DNA of 64,000 bases from Pectobacterium aquaticum (GCF_003382565.3 NZ_CP086253.1:930001-994000), one strand, 5' to 3'; positions 26,348-35,874 are shown, counted from the first letter of the stretch. Program-made: numbers and translations. Notes: a model not told the origin generated them from the sequence alone.

Positions 26348-27493
26348 ATGAAAATAGTGATCGCACCGGATTCTTATAAAGAGAGCCTGTCTGCTCAAGA
26401 GGTTGCTACGCAGATTGAAAAGGGATTTCGTGAAATATTTCCCGATGCCTGCTATGTCAAATTGCCTGTTGCAGATGGTGGGGAAGGCACCGTTGAAGCC
26501 ATGGTCGCTGCGACCGATGGCAAGATTGTGAATGTTAAGGTGACAGGACCGTTAGGCGATAACATCGATGCGTTCTTTGGCCTGTCTGGAGATGAAAAAA
26601 CGGCTTTTATTGAGATGGCGGCGGCGAGTGGTCTGGAACGTGTGCCTTCGCAACTGCGTAATCCGTTGAAAACCACCAGCTATGGCACAGGCGAGTTGAT
26701 TCGCTGCGCGTTAGATCACGGTGTTCGGCACTGCATCATCGGGATTGGCGGGAGCGCAACCAATGACGGCGGGTCGGGCATGGTGCAGGCGCTGGGCGCG
26801 AAGTTGTTGGATAAGCAGGGCGAACAGATCGGTTTTGGCGGGGGTGAACTCGACAAACTTGCTCGCATTGATATCAGCGAGCTGGATGAGCGTATTAAAA
26901 ATTGTCGCTTTGAAGTGGCCTGTGATGTGACCAACCCGTTGACGGGGAAACAGGGTGCGTCGGCGATTTTTGGCCCCCAGAAAGGGGCAACGCCGGAGAT
27001 GATTGAACAGCTGGATAATGGGCTGAAGCATTATGCGGCGGTGATTCGCCACGATCTGGACATGGACGTGGAACATGTTCCCGGTGCGGGGGCGGCGGGC
27101 GGTATGGGGGCGGCGCTACAGGCTTTTTGCGGCGCTGAGCTACGTCAGGGCATTGAAATTGTCACGGAAGCGTTGGGGCTTGATGAACTGGTACGAGATG
27201 CCACGCTGGTGATTACCGGGGAAGGGCGCATCGACAGCCAGACGATCCACGGCAAAGTACCGATTGGTGTGGCGCGGATTGCCAAACAGTATAATAAACC
27301 GGTGATTGGCATTGCTGGCAGCCTGACGGCAGATGTCGGCGTGGTACATGAACATGGTCTGGATGCCGTATTCAGCGTGCTTTACAACATCTGCTCACTC
27401 GAAGAAGCGCTGGATAATGCGGCAGAGAATGTACGGATGACGGCACGTAATATCGCGGCCACGATCCGACTAGCGCAGTCTGTGTCGCGATAA
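26348..27493 (+). CDS. garK: Glycerate 2-kinase GarK
   Basis: A 381-residue kinase (glycerate kinase type 1 family), the same length as E. coli GarK. It phosphorylates D-glycerate to 2-phosphoglycerate and sends the pathway into glycolysis just above enolase. Conserved blocks: IAPDSYKESLSA at the start, LPVADGGEGTVEA, GIGGSATNDGG, FGPQKGA, GAGAAGGMGAAL and GEGRIDSQT. It lies 177 bp after garR and ends the sugar-acid locus. A large structured repeat follows. Confidence 0.96.
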   Translation: MKIVIAPDSYKESLSAQEVATQIEKGFREIFPDACYVKLPVADGGEGTVEAMVAATDGKIVNVKVTGPLGDNIDAFFGLSGDEKTAFIEMAAASGLERVPSQLRNPLKTTSYGTGELIRCALDHGVRHCIIGIGGSATNDGGSGMVQALGAKLLDKQGEQIGFGGGELDKLARIDISELDERIKNCRFEVACDVTNPLTGKQGASAIFGPQKGATPEMIEQLDNGLKHYAAVIRHDLDMDVEHVPGAGAAGGMGAALQAFCGAELRQGIEIVTEALGLDELVRDATLVITGEGRIDSQTIHGKVPIGVARIAKQYNKPVIGIAGSLTADVGVVHEHGLDAVFSVLYNICSLEEALDNAAENVRMTARNIAATIRLAQSVSR

Positions 27494-27547
27494 TGCTACG
27501 GTTAGTCAGTGCCTTTTATCTACATATTTTATGCAGACTGATAGAGG

Positions 27548-27896
27548 GTTTCGTGCGCTCGTCCCTTAAACGTTCAGCGTTAGGTGCTCCCTCTGTCAGG
27601 CTGCTGTTTCTTATACGAATGCAGCGACATTGTGGTTTTTGCCGTTATCCGGCGTAAAAAATTATGCTGAGGAGATAGCTGGCTTAGGATGAGCCGCAGG
27701 ACGCGGTGAAAGCTTGCGCCACGTAGGGAACGTGTCGCAAGCGGTCCGTTAAGCCGGATATCGACGAAGGTACCGCGTTAGCGGCATAATTTCCGCCGAA
27801 AGCCTGGGGTCACGGGGCGAGCGGCGTGTGAGCCGTCCCGTGTCGGGCGCGTGCTGCGGAGGAGCATGAAATAGCCATATTGTAAGCGCACGAAAC
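27548..27896. repeat. Large structured intergenic repeat, copy 1 (349 bp)
   Basis: Bounded by a perfect 12-bp inverted repeat GTTTCGTGCGCT (27548-27559) / AGCGCACGAAAC (27885-27896). It is related to 45382-45685, sharing the blocks GCCGTTATCCGGCGTAAAAA, AATTATGC...GCATAATT, GAAAGCCTGGG and GTCGGGCGCGTG. Folded parts: AATTATGC (27660-27667) pairs with GCATAATT (27784-27791). Hairpin 27712-27742 has a 7-bp stem, a C/T internal loop, a 5-bp stem and a 5-nt loop. Hairpin 27811-27842 has a 9-bp stem. Stem sequences differ from copy 2 by compensatory changes. It has no coding content and fills the garK-barA convergent gap. Confidence 0.85.
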
Positions 27897-27952
27897 GGTC
27901 TCTGCATCCACATAGCATGTGACAAAAATACAGGTCTATGCTGGGATATTGA

Positions 27953-30748
27953 TTACGAATGCATCGGTTTGATATGCGGCTGGGCGGCTTTGTTGACGTT
28001 GTCTATTTCGTCCAGCAGCTCTAGCCATTCGGGTTCCAGATCGCTGGCGTGAACGCCTTTACGCAACTGTTGTTCCAGATAGCGGCAGATGCGTTGCAGA
28101 CGCGGGACGCCGCTGTAGCTGCAACTGCCGTGCAGTTTATGAACCAGCTCGATGATGCCATCATCCGTCTGCCCCTTCAGCACGTTTTCTATCTTCCGCT
28201 GAACCTCTGGCAAGAAATCCAACAGCATTTGCAGCAGGTCGCGCGCCAGTTCCGGTTTGTTGGCTGCCTGTTGCTGCGCCAGCGCCCAGTCGAGCGATAG
28301 CTGGCTATCGTTGTGCTCACTCAGTAAACCTATGATATCGCCTCGGTAGCGCTTCAACGGATCTCTCCTCGCATGGCGTGTCAGCACGCTTTTCAGCATC
28401 TGTTCGTCTATCGGCTTAGCCAAATAGTCATCCATACCCGAACGCAGCAGATGCTCACGTTCCCCCGTCATGGTCTGCGCTGTCACCGCAATGATAGGCG
28501 TGGTGGCATGGTGAGGGATCTGACGGATCAATTCGCTGGCGCAAATGCCGTCCATACCCGGCATCTGAATATCCATGAGGATAATGTCGCACTGATTCCG
28601 TTCTGCCTGTGCAATCGCATCTTGTCCGCTTTCGCACAGGATAATCGTCTCGACCTGCTCTTCCAGCAGCGTACCGATCAGTTTCAGATTAGCTGGGTTG
28701 TCGTCCACCGCCATCACCCTCAGTGGCAAACGGGCAGGATGTCGCATTGCACTCTGGTTTGGTGCGGCGGCATCCGACAGAAAAGAGAGCTGGAACAGCG
28801 TGCTGTCGTGTAACAGCGGCAGCAGGCGTGACGCGGCGAGCGGTTTACTCAGGCAGGCATGTACGCCGAAGGTTTTCAACTGCTCGGCATCCATTTGCGC
28901 GAGGCTGGGCAGCGCCAGAATCACATAAGGCGAACGGCGGCAGATATCGCGCAGTCTGGGAGTGTAGTCGAGCAGAGAGTTGCGATATTGGACGGGAATA
29001 CCGAGCAGCAGGATATCGAATCCCCCTTCCGGCAGTTGCTCAAACGTCGGGCTGTAGCTCACGATAAGCGGCGTCTGGCTCAGGATGTCCAGCGTGGCCT
29101 GTGCGGCAATAGGATGGGACTCAACGTACGCCAGATGCTTGCCTTGCAGCATCGTGTAGGCGGACTCGGTCGGTATCGCGTGCGGATTGAGCGGCAGCGT
29201 GATATGGAACCAGAAGGTCGATCCCTTGTTGAGTTCGCTCTGAAAACTGATGTCGCCACCCATCTCTTTGACCAGACGCTGGGTGATGACCAGCCCGAGA
29301 CCCGTGCCGCCATGACGGCGCGAAATACTGGTGTCGGCCTGGCGGAAAGCCTGGAACAACTGCGATTGCTGCAACTCGGCGATACCGATACCGGTATCGC
29401 GTATTTGCACCTCTAGCTGCACCTGATGTGGTTCCTGCCGGCGCTTCTCCACCCGAATATCGATATTGCCCTGTTCGGTAAATTTAATCGCGTTGCCCAG
29501 CAGGTTGGTGATGATTTGCTGTATCCGCAGTGGATCGCCGACAAACTGTTCGGGCACGTCATTCTGAATACTGAGCGTCAGCTCCAATCCTTTTTCATGT
29601 GCCGTGTGCGCCAGCAGCATCACCACGTCGTCCAGCGTGTTGTGCAGGGAGAACGGAATATCCTCCAGCACCAGCTTTCCGGCTTCTAGCTTCGAGAAAT
29701 CCAGCACATCGTTAATAATATTCAGCAAGTTATTGGCAGACCGCTCGATGGTGCGTAGATAGTCCGTCTGCGTGGTGTTCAGCGGCGTCTTCAACGTCTG
29801 GCGGGTGAAACCGATCACGCCATTTAGTGGCGTTCTCAGTTCGTGCGACATATTTGCCAGAAACTCAGACTTGATACGGGCGGCTTCCTGCGCGCGCTTT
29901 TTGGCCAGATCCAACTCGACGTTTTGGATCTCCATCTGCTCCAGTGTTTCCCGCAGATCGTAGGTCGCCTGATCGATATTTTGCTGCATTTCTTCGTGGT
30001 AGGCGGTCAGCGACATCGCCATCGAGTTGATGCCGTTTTTCAGCATATCCAGCTCGCCGAGCATGTAACCTTCGACCCGGCTATCCAACTGCCCACGGCG
30101 AATGCGGTCAACGGTATCCACCATATTACGAATCGGGGTGGTGACATCCCGCATCAGACGATAGGCAAAGATGACGGCGGCACCCAAACAGAGCAGCAGC
30201 AGGAGCGCGGCGATGAAGATTTCCTGATACTGCTGAAGCCGAATGGGGCTGGTATCCAGCTCGATCACCAGATAGCCGAGAGGTGTCGCGGTACTGGGCA
30301 GCACCGGAGTCGTTCCGCCCGGCATGAATTCGCTGTCATTGACGATCGGGATGTGCAGAATCAGCGCGTCATTCGTGTGGTGCAGGTGCAGTTTATTGTG
30401 TGCAAGTACATCGTTGCTGAGCGACTGCAATGTCACGTTGTTGCGTACGTTGGTGGTGGCCAGAAGCTGATTACGCGCATCGAACACGCTAATGGTACGA
30501 ATAATCGCGGAGTGGCGGCGATGAAGCGTATTGATTAATGCTGGAATCGTGTCCATCTGGCGATGGGTAATGGCGTAAGCGCTGATGGTTGCCAGCGGCT
30601 CAATGATACTGGCGCCTGAATCGGCCAACTGCGACTGCAACTGATTGTAACGATGAATCACGAAGAACGAACTCAGCAGCAGCCCGATCATTAGCGTCGG
30701 TGCCAAAATCAGTATCAACATCCGTGCACGAAGACTGTATTTGGTCAT
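27953..30748 (-). CDS. barA: Hybrid sensor histidine kinase BarA (ExpS)
   Basis: A 931-residue tripartite inner-membrane kinase that phosphorylates UvrY/ExpA, driving RsmB/CsrB RNA and thus exoenzyme production in soft-rot bacteria. Order: TM1 (~10-30), periplasmic sensor (~35-172), TM2 (~176-196), HAMP (~198-255), HisKA with H302 in SHELRTPLNG, and ATPase (GIGIAEL, GTGLGL). A degenerate receiver-like linker follows. The true receiver has its Asp in ILMDIQMPGMDG (~715), and the C-terminal HPt has its His in VHKLHGSCSYSG (~858). The frame opens at 30790, but ATG 30748 (MTKYSLRARM) matches E. coli BarA (MTNYSLRARM). Divergent from rlmD across 116 bp. Confidence 0.96.
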   Translation of the reverse strand: MTKYSLRARMLILILAPTLMIGLLLSSFFVIHRYNQLQSQLADSGASIIEPLATISAYAITHRQMDTIPALINTLHRRHSAIIRTISVFDARNQLLATTNVRNNVTLQSLSNDVLAHNKLHLHHTNDALILHIPIVNDSEFMPGGTTPVLPSTATPLGYLVIELDTSPIRLQQYQEIFIAALLLLLCLGAAVIFAYRLMRDVTTPIRNMVDTVDRIRRGQLDSRVEGYMLGELDMLKNGINSMAMSLTAYHEEMQQNIDQATYDLRETLEQMEIQNVELDLAKKRAQEAARIKSEFLANMSHELRTPLNGVIGFTRQTLKTPLNTTQTDYLRTIERSANNLLNIINDVLDFSKLEAGKLVLEDIPFSLHNTLDDVVMLLAHTAHEKGLELTLSIQNDVPEQFVGDPLRIQQIITNLLGNAIKFTEQGNIDIRVEKRRQEPHQVQLEVQIRDTGIGIAELQQSQLFQAFRQADTSISRRHGGTGLGLVITQRLVKEMGGDISFQSELNKGSTFWFHITLPLNPHAIPTESAYTMLQGKHLAYVESHPIAAQATLDILSQTPLIVSYSPTFEQLPEGGFDILLLGIPVQYRNSLLDYTPRLRDICRRSPYVILALPSLAQMDAEQLKTFGVHACLSKPLAASRLLPLLHDSTLFQLSFLSDAAAPNQSAMRHPARLPLRVMAVDDNPANLKLIGTLLEEQVETIILCESGQDAIAQAERNQCDIILMDIQMPGMDGICASELIRQIPHHATTPIIAVTAQTMTGEREHLLRSGMDDYLAKPIDEQMLKSVLTRHARRDPLKRYRGDIIGLLSEHNDSQLSLDWALAQQQAANKPELARDLLQMLLDFLPEVQRKIENVLKGQTDDGIIELVHKLHGSCSYSGVPRLQRICRYLEQQLRKGVHASDLEPEWLELLDEIDNVNKAAQPHIKPMHS

Positions 30749-30864
30749 GAGGTTCCAATGTGGGAGAATTAGAGGATGCTGAGCACCCAATGATGTAATT
30801 AGTTATCGGGTACTGCATGTACCGATTACAGCCGTTCAACTCAAGAGAAAATCGATAGTACATT

Positions 30865-32217
30865 ATGGCGCAATTCTACTCTCCAAACCGGCGTGTGACG
30901 ACCCGGAAAGCGATTCCTGCTAAGAACCTCACTGTTACGGTCACGTCGCTTGATCCGTTTGGGCAGGGGGTGGCGCGTCACGAAGGCAAGACGGTGTTTG
31001 TCACGGGGGTACTGCCGGGAGAGCAGGCCGAGGTCCAACTGACAGAAGAAAAGCGTCAGTTTTCGCATGCAAAACTTAAACGCCTTCTGACGCCTAGCCC
31101 GCAGCGCGTCGCACCGCCGTGTCCGCATTTTACCCGCTGTGGCGGCTGCCAGCAGCAGCACGCGGACATTGCGCTGCAACAGAGCAGCAAAACGGCTGCA
31201 TTGATGCGTCTGATGACGCGGGAAACGGGCGTGGAGCTGTCTGAAGCCTCGCTGATTGCTGGCACACCTTATGCCTATCGGAGGCGCGCGCGGCTTGCGT
31301 TATACTTTCAGGCAAAAGAGCAGCGTCTGTTGATGGGCTATCGGCAGTCAAATTCTCACGATCTGGTGGATATCAAAGCCTGTCCGGTGTTGCGCCCCGA
31401 GCTTGAAGCATTGCTGCAACCGCTGCGCGACTGCCTGAGTCGATTAAAGGCGGTGAAGCGCCTTGGGCATGTAGAACTGGTGCAAGCGGATAACGGTCCG
31501 CTGCTGGTGCTGAGGCACCTTGATCCACTCCATTCATCGGATCAGCAGGCACTGCGTGATTTTGCGCAGCAGCAGGGCGTTTCGGTTTATCTGGCACCGG
31601 ATGCCGATTTGCTGACGTGTCTACAGGGCGAAGAGCCGGTTTATCACGTTGCTGGGCTGACGCTGGCCTTTAGCCCGCGCGATTTTATTCAGGTTAATGA
31701 CGCGGTGAACCAGCAGATGGTCGCGCAGGCGCTGGCATGGCTGGATGTGCAACCGCAGGATAGAATATTAGATCTGTTTTGTGGCATGGGTAACTTCACG
31801 CTGCCGCTGGCACAGCATGCCGCGAGCGTCGTCGGCGTTGAAGGGGTGACCGCGTTAGTCGAGAAAGGACGCGAAAATGCCCGACGCAATGGGTTGTCCA
31901 ATGTCACATTTTTTCACCAAAATCTTGAAGATCATGTCACGCAGCAGCCGTGGGCGGTTCAGGGTTTTGATAAGATATTACTTGATCCGGCACGTGCGGG
32001 CGCGGCAGGCGTGATGGAGCAGATAACCAGACTGGCACCTAAACGGGTGGTGTATGTTTCCTGTAACGCCACGACGCTAGCGCGCGACAGCAAAGTCTTA
32101 CTGGCTGCGGGTTTTAGACTGGCGAATGTCGCCATGTTGGATATGTTTCCACATACCGGTCACCTTGAATCGATGGCACTGTTTTTGCACGATACGGGCA
32201 CGCGGAAGGCGCAATAA
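30865..32217 (+). CDS. rlmD: 23S rRNA (uracil-1939-C5)-methyltransferase RlmD
   Basis: A 450-residue SAM-dependent enzyme that makes m5U1939 in 23S rRNA. An N-terminal TRAM domain (LTVTVTSLDPFGQGVARHEGKT region) is followed by the 4Fe-4S cysteines (CPHFTRCGGCQQQH and CPVL). The methyltransferase core has DLFCGMGNFTLPLA for SAM and the catalytic Cys in VYVSCNATTLARDS. E. coli has CNPATLARD here, so an Ala-Thr replaces Pro-Ala next to the nucleophile. It is slightly longer than E. coli RlmD (433 aa). It lies between barA and relA as in E. coli. Confidence 0.95.
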   Translation: MAQFYSPNRRVTTRKAIPAKNLTVTVTSLDPFGQGVARHEGKTVFVTGVLPGEQAEVQLTEEKRQFSHAKLKRLLTPSPQRVAPPCPHFTRCGGCQQQHADIALQQSSKTAALMRLMTRETGVELSEASLIAGTPYAYRRRARLALYFQAKEQRLLMGYRQSNSHDLVDIKACPVLRPELEALLQPLRDCLSRLKAVKRLGHVELVQADNGPLLVLRHLDPLHSSDQQALRDFAQQQGVSVYLAPDADLLTCLQGEEPVYHVAGLTLAFSPRDFIQVNDAVNQQMVAQALAWLDVQPQDRILDLFCGMGNFTLPLAQHAASVVGVEGVTALVEKGRENARRNGLSNVTFFHQNLEDHVTQQPWAVQGFDKILLDPARAGAAGVMEQITRLAPKRVVYVSCNATTLARDSKVLLAAGFRLANVAMLDMFPHTGHLESMALFLHDTGTRKAQ

Positions 32218-32267
32218 CCAGCAAAAACGCATCATTTGCAAGGTGAAGGGTAACGTAGGGAGAAATT

Positions 32268-34502
32268 ATGGTTGCGGTAAGAAGTGCGCATTTGAATACG
32301 GAAGGTGAGTTCGTCCCTGACGCGTGGATTGCTTCACTGGGTATTGCCAGTCAGCAATCGTGTGAACGTTTAGCCGAAACCTGGCGTTATTGTGAGCAGC
32401 AAACGCAAGATCACGCTGATGCGCCGCTACTGCTGTGGCGTGGCATCGAAATGGTGGAAATCCTTTCCACACTCAGCATGGATAATGACAGCATGCGCGC
32501 GGCGCTGCTTTTTCCGCTGGCCGATGCGAACGTGGTCGATGAGGCGACGCTAGAAGCCGCGTTTGGGAAAAACATCGTTGATTTGGTGCATGGCGTGCGC
32601 GATATGGATGCAATTCGCCAGCTCAAAGCGACGCAGAATGATTCCGGCGCGTCTGAGCAGGTCGATAACATCCGCCGCATGCTGCTGGCGATGGTGGAAG
32701 ATTTCCGCTGCGTGGTGATCAAACTCGCGGAGCGGATCGCGCATCTGCGTGAAGTGAAGGATGCCCCGGAAGAAGAACGGGTGTTGGCAGCCAAAGAGTG
32801 TACCAATATCTATGCGCCGCTGGCTAACCGCCTGGGTATCGGCCAGTTGAAGTGGGAGCTGGAGGATTTCTGCTTCCGCTATCTGCATCCTGATGAATAT
32901 AAAAAAATCGCCAAGCTGCTGCACGAACGCCGTATCGATCGCGCGCAGTACATTGACGATTTTGTCAAAACGCTGCGCAACGCGATGAAAGAAGAGGGCG
33001 TGCAGGCGGAGATCTATGGTCGTCCCAAGCATATCTACAGCATCTGGCGCAAGATGCAGAAGAAGGCGCTGTCGTTCGATGAGCTGTTCGATGTGCGCGC
33101 AGTGCGCATTGTCGTTGAACGCTTGCAGGATTGCTACGGCGCGCTCGGTATTGTGCATACCCATTATCGCCATCTGCCGGACGAGTTTGACGACTACGTC
33201 GCTAACCCCAAACCAAACGGTTATCAGTCCATCCACACGGTGGTGCTAGGGCCGGGCGGTAAGACGCTTGAAATTCAGATTCGCACGCGTCAGATGCATG
33301 AAGATGCTGAACTGGGCGTGGCGGCACACTGGAAATACAAAGAAGGCACGGCTGTCGGCGGGCGTTCCGGCTACGAAGGCCGCATTGCCTGGCTGCGTAA
33401 ACTGCTTGCCTGGCAGGAAGAAGTGGCGGATTCGAATGACGTACTGGACGAAGTTCGCAGTCAGGTGTTTGACGACCGGGTTTATGTCTTTACGCCGAAA
33501 GGCGATGTGGTGGATCTCCCCATGGGCTCCACGCCGTTGGATTTTGCCTATCATATCCACAGCGATATCGGGCACCGCTGCATCGGGGCGAAAATCGGCG
33601 GACGTATCGTGCCGTTTACCTACCAACTGCAAATGGGCGATCAGATTGAAATTATCACCCAGAAGCAACCGAACCCGAGCCGTGACTGGCTGAACCCGAA
33701 TCTGGGGTATATCACCACCAGTCGCGGACGTTCGAAGATTCAGAACTGGTTCCGTAAGCAAGATCGCGACAAGAACATTCTGGCGGGTCGACAGATTTTG
33801 GATGACGAACTGGCGCATTTGGGTGTCAGCCTGAAAGCTGCGGAAAAACTGCTGCTGCCACGCTACAACGTGAATTCGCTGGATGAGTTACTGGCCGCTA
33901 TCGGCGGCGGCGATGTTCGCCTCAACCAGATGGTGAATTTCCTGCAATCGCAGCTAAAACAGCCGAGTGCGGAAGAGCTGGATCGTGAAGCGCTGCGCCA
34001 ACTGACGCAAAAATCGCATCAGCCTGTGGCACGTAACACGAAGGACAACGGCCGCGTGGTGGTAGAAGGTGTAGGCAATCTAATGCACCACATTGCCCGC
34101 TGCTGCCAGCCGATTCCGGGTGATGAGATCACTGGGTTTATCACGCGCGGACGGGGCATTTCGATTCACCGCGCGGACTGTGAACAGTTGGACGAACTGC
34201 GTGCCAGTTCGCCGGAACGCATTGTGGATGCGGTATGGGGCGAAAGCTACTCCAGCGGCTATTCGCTGGTGGTGAGGGTGATTGCCAACGATCGTAGCGG
34301 GCTGCTGCGCGATATCACCACGATTCTGGCGAATGAGAAGGTTAATGTACTGGGCGTCGCCAGCCGCAGCGACACCAAGCAGCAACTGGCCACGATTGAT
34401 ATGGATATCGAGATCTACAACCTGCAAGTGTTGAGCCGCATTCTGGCGAAGCTCAACCAACTTCCAGATGTGATCGATGCGCGGCGCCAGCAGGGGGCGT
34501 AA
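32268..34502 (+). CDS. relA: (p)ppGpp synthetase I RelA
   Basis: A 744-residue ribosome-associated enzyme that makes (p)ppGpp when uncharged tRNA is bound. The N-terminal hydrolase-like domain lacks the HDxxED motif of SpoT (here FPLADANVVDEA), so it should be synthesis-only. The synthetase domain (~180-400) has GRPKHIYSIWRKM and NPKPNGYQSIHTV. It is followed by TGS (VFTPKGDVVDLP), a helical and Cys-rich region (MHHIARCCQPIPGD) and a C-terminal ACT domain. Same length as E. coli RelA (744 aa). SD AGGGAGA precedes the ATG. E. coli has mazEF next; here a structured non-coding stretch lies before mazG. Confidence 0.97.
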   Translation: MVAVRSAHLNTEGEFVPDAWIASLGIASQQSCERLAETWRYCEQQTQDHADAPLLLWRGIEMVEILSTLSMDNDSMRAALLFPLADANVVDEATLEAAFGKNIVDLVHGVRDMDAIRQLKATQNDSGASEQVDNIRRMLLAMVEDFRCVVIKLAERIAHLREVKDAPEEERVLAAKECTNIYAPLANRLGIGQLKWELEDFCFRYLHPDEYKKIAKLLHERRIDRAQYIDDFVKTLRNAMKEEGVQAEIYGRPKHIYSIWRKMQKKALSFDELFDVRAVRIVVERLQDCYGALGIVHTHYRHLPDEFDDYVANPKPNGYQSIHTVVLGPGGKTLEIQIRTRQMHEDAELGVAAHWKYKEGTAVGGRSGYEGRIAWLRKLLAWQEEVADSNDVLDEVRSQVFDDRVYVFTPKGDVVDLPMGSTPLDFAYHIHSDIGHRCIGAKIGGRIVPFTYQLQMGDQIEIITQKQPNPSRDWLNPNLGYITTSRGRSKIQNWFRKQDRDKNILAGRQILDDELAHLGVSLKAAEKLLLPRYNVNSLDELLAAIGGGDVRLNQMVNFLQSQLKQPSAEELDREALRQLTQKSHQPVARNTKDNGRVVVEGVGNLMHHIARCCQPIPGDEITGFITRGRGISIHRADCEQLDELRASSPERIVDAVWGESYSSGYSLVVRVIANDRSGLLRDITTILANEKVNVLGVASRSDTKQQLATIDMDIEIYNLQVLSRILAKLNQLPDVIDARRQQGA

Positions 34503-34889
34503 ATACTGGTTTCACCATCTGCCAGTTGAAAACCTTGGCAGGTGTGGTGAACAGTTTCGTGCGTGATTAGCCGTATTGTTCTTTGTGGCACCATTGCCAC
34601 GCCCGACTGAGGGATGCTCAGACGCCGCATCCCTCAGAACCCAGGCTTTTGGCGAGAATTGTGCCGCGATGCGGTTCCTTCGATGAACATGCCCGCTGCC
34701 GAGCCACCTGTGACGCGTTCCCGACGCGGCACAGGCTTTCGCCGCATCCATGCGGCTCACTCGGCGGTCATGTGCATCTCAGCACAATTTTCTACGCCGT
34801 TTAAATGAAGATAGTGATGTCTTTTCGCTTTTCAGCACAAGTTAGCTACCGTATTTTGCTATTTTCACACAAATTTTTTCAGGAATATT
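34503..34889. other. Structured intergenic region (387 bp) between relA and mazG; mazEF absent
   Basis: An imperfect stem (34515-34553 area, TTCACCA.../...TGGTGAA) probably ends relA transcription. From 34585 to 34793 there is a run of folds: GTGGCA/TGCCAC (34585-34600), CTGAGGGATG/CATCCCTCAG (34607-34637), TGTG-A-CGCG/CGCG-G-CACA (34709-34733) and CCGCAT/ATGCGG (34742-34755). The larger inverted pair AGAATTGTGC (34655-34664) / GCACAATTTTCT (34782-34793) encloses the last two. No antitoxin- or toxin-like frame is visible. The mazG promoter should lie in the AT-rich part after 34800. Confidence 0.65.
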
Positions 34890-35702
34890 ATGACTGTACC
34901 TTTGACGAACGTATCCTCCATCGAGCGCCTGCTCGCCATCATGAAAACTCTGCGCGATCCTGAAAACGGCTGCCCGTGGGACAAGAAACAGACATTTGAC
35001 ACTATCGCGCCCTATACATTGGAAGAAACGTATGAAGTGCTGGATGCCATCAGCCGTCAGGATTTTGATGATTTGCGCGGTGAGTTAGGGGATTTGCTGT
35101 TTCAGGTGGTGTTTTACGCGCAGATGGCGCAGGAAAAGGGCCTGTTCGATTTCTCCGACGTGTGTAACGCCATCAGCGACAAATTGGAACGCCGCCACCC
35201 GCATATTTTCGGCGATCTGACGCTGACGGACAGCGATGCCGTGCTGGCAAACTGGGAGCAGACCAAAGCACAGGAGCGAGCGGAGAAAGATCGTCATTCA
35301 CCGTTGGATGACATTCCTGATGCGCTGCCTGCCTTAATGAAAGCGCAAAAAATTCAGCAGCGTTGTGCCTCTGTTGGCTTCGATTGGGACAGTCTGGGTC
35401 CGGTGCTCGATAAAGTGTATGAAGAAATCGACGAGGTGATGTTTGAGGCGCGGCAAGCCGTTGTCGATGAAGAAAAATTAGGTGAAGAGATTGGTGATTT
35501 ATTGTTCGCCACAGTCAATCTATCTCGTCACCTAGGGCACAAGGCCGAGAATGCGTTACAGGCGGCGAATCGTAAGTTTACGCGTCGTTTTCGTAAGGTA
35601 GAACAAATCGTTACGGCATCGGGAAAAACGCTGGAACAGGCGACGCTGGACGAAATGGAAGCGGCATGGCAGCAGGTGAAAAAACAGGAAATAGACCATT
35701 AA
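34890..35702 (+). CDS. mazG: Nucleoside triphosphate pyrophosphohydrolase MazG
   Basis: A 270-residue all-alpha NTP-PPase with two MazG domains. The N-terminal repeat holds CPWDKKQTF, the metal-binding EETYEVLDAI and GELGDLLFQVVFYAQ. The C-terminal repeat has the second EEIDEVMFEARQ and EEIGDLLFATVNLSRH, which carries the activity in E. coli. It hydrolyses NTPs and dNTPs to NMP and PPi, and in E. coli lowers ppGpp levels. It is 7 residues longer than the E. coli protein at the N-terminus. SD CAGGA lies before the ATG. Confidence 0.95.
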   Translation: MTVPLTNVSSIERLLAIMKTLRDPENGCPWDKKQTFDTIAPYTLEETYEVLDAISRQDFDDLRGELGDLLFQVVFYAQMAQEKGLFDFSDVCNAISDKLERRHPHIFGDLTLTDSDAVLANWEQTKAQERAEKDRHSPLDDIPDALPALMKAQKIQQRCASVGFDWDSLGPVLDKVYEEIDEVMFEARQAVVDEEKLGEEIGDLLFATVNLSRHLGHKAENALQAANRKFTRRFRKVEQIVTASGKTLEQATLDEMEAAWQQVKKQEIDH

Positions 35703-35821
35703 TCCGTTTTTAATCGCAAACCCTGTTTTTATCGATTTTAATGAATTTATTGCTTTGTTATTAAAGGTAATTATTGGTTTTGGTGAGGGTGGTTTTACCT
35801 CGCCTTAGAGTGTGTTGGAAT

Positions 35822-35874
35822 CGCCACATTGTGTAAAACGAACATTTGTGGCGTTCATCAGGTTCAGGTATACT
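35822..35874 (+). promoter_or_regulatory. Probable pyrG promoter with overlapping inverted repeat
   Basis: TTGTGG (35846-35851), 17 bp, TATACT (35869-35874) forms a sigma-70 promoter ~55 bp before the pyrG start. An inverted repeat CGCCACA (35822-35828) / TGTGGCG (35847-35853) overlaps the -35 and could bind a repressor; the regulator is unknown. Confidence 0.55.

Noticed and set aside
27953..30748. Long plus-strand frames opposite barA
   Set aside because: They are shadows of a high-GC coding strand; BarA has full-length family similarity.
34503..34889. mazE/mazF toxin-antitoxin genes between relA and mazG
   Set aside because: All frames here are short and arise from hairpin-rich sequence; none shows MazE or MazF motifs.
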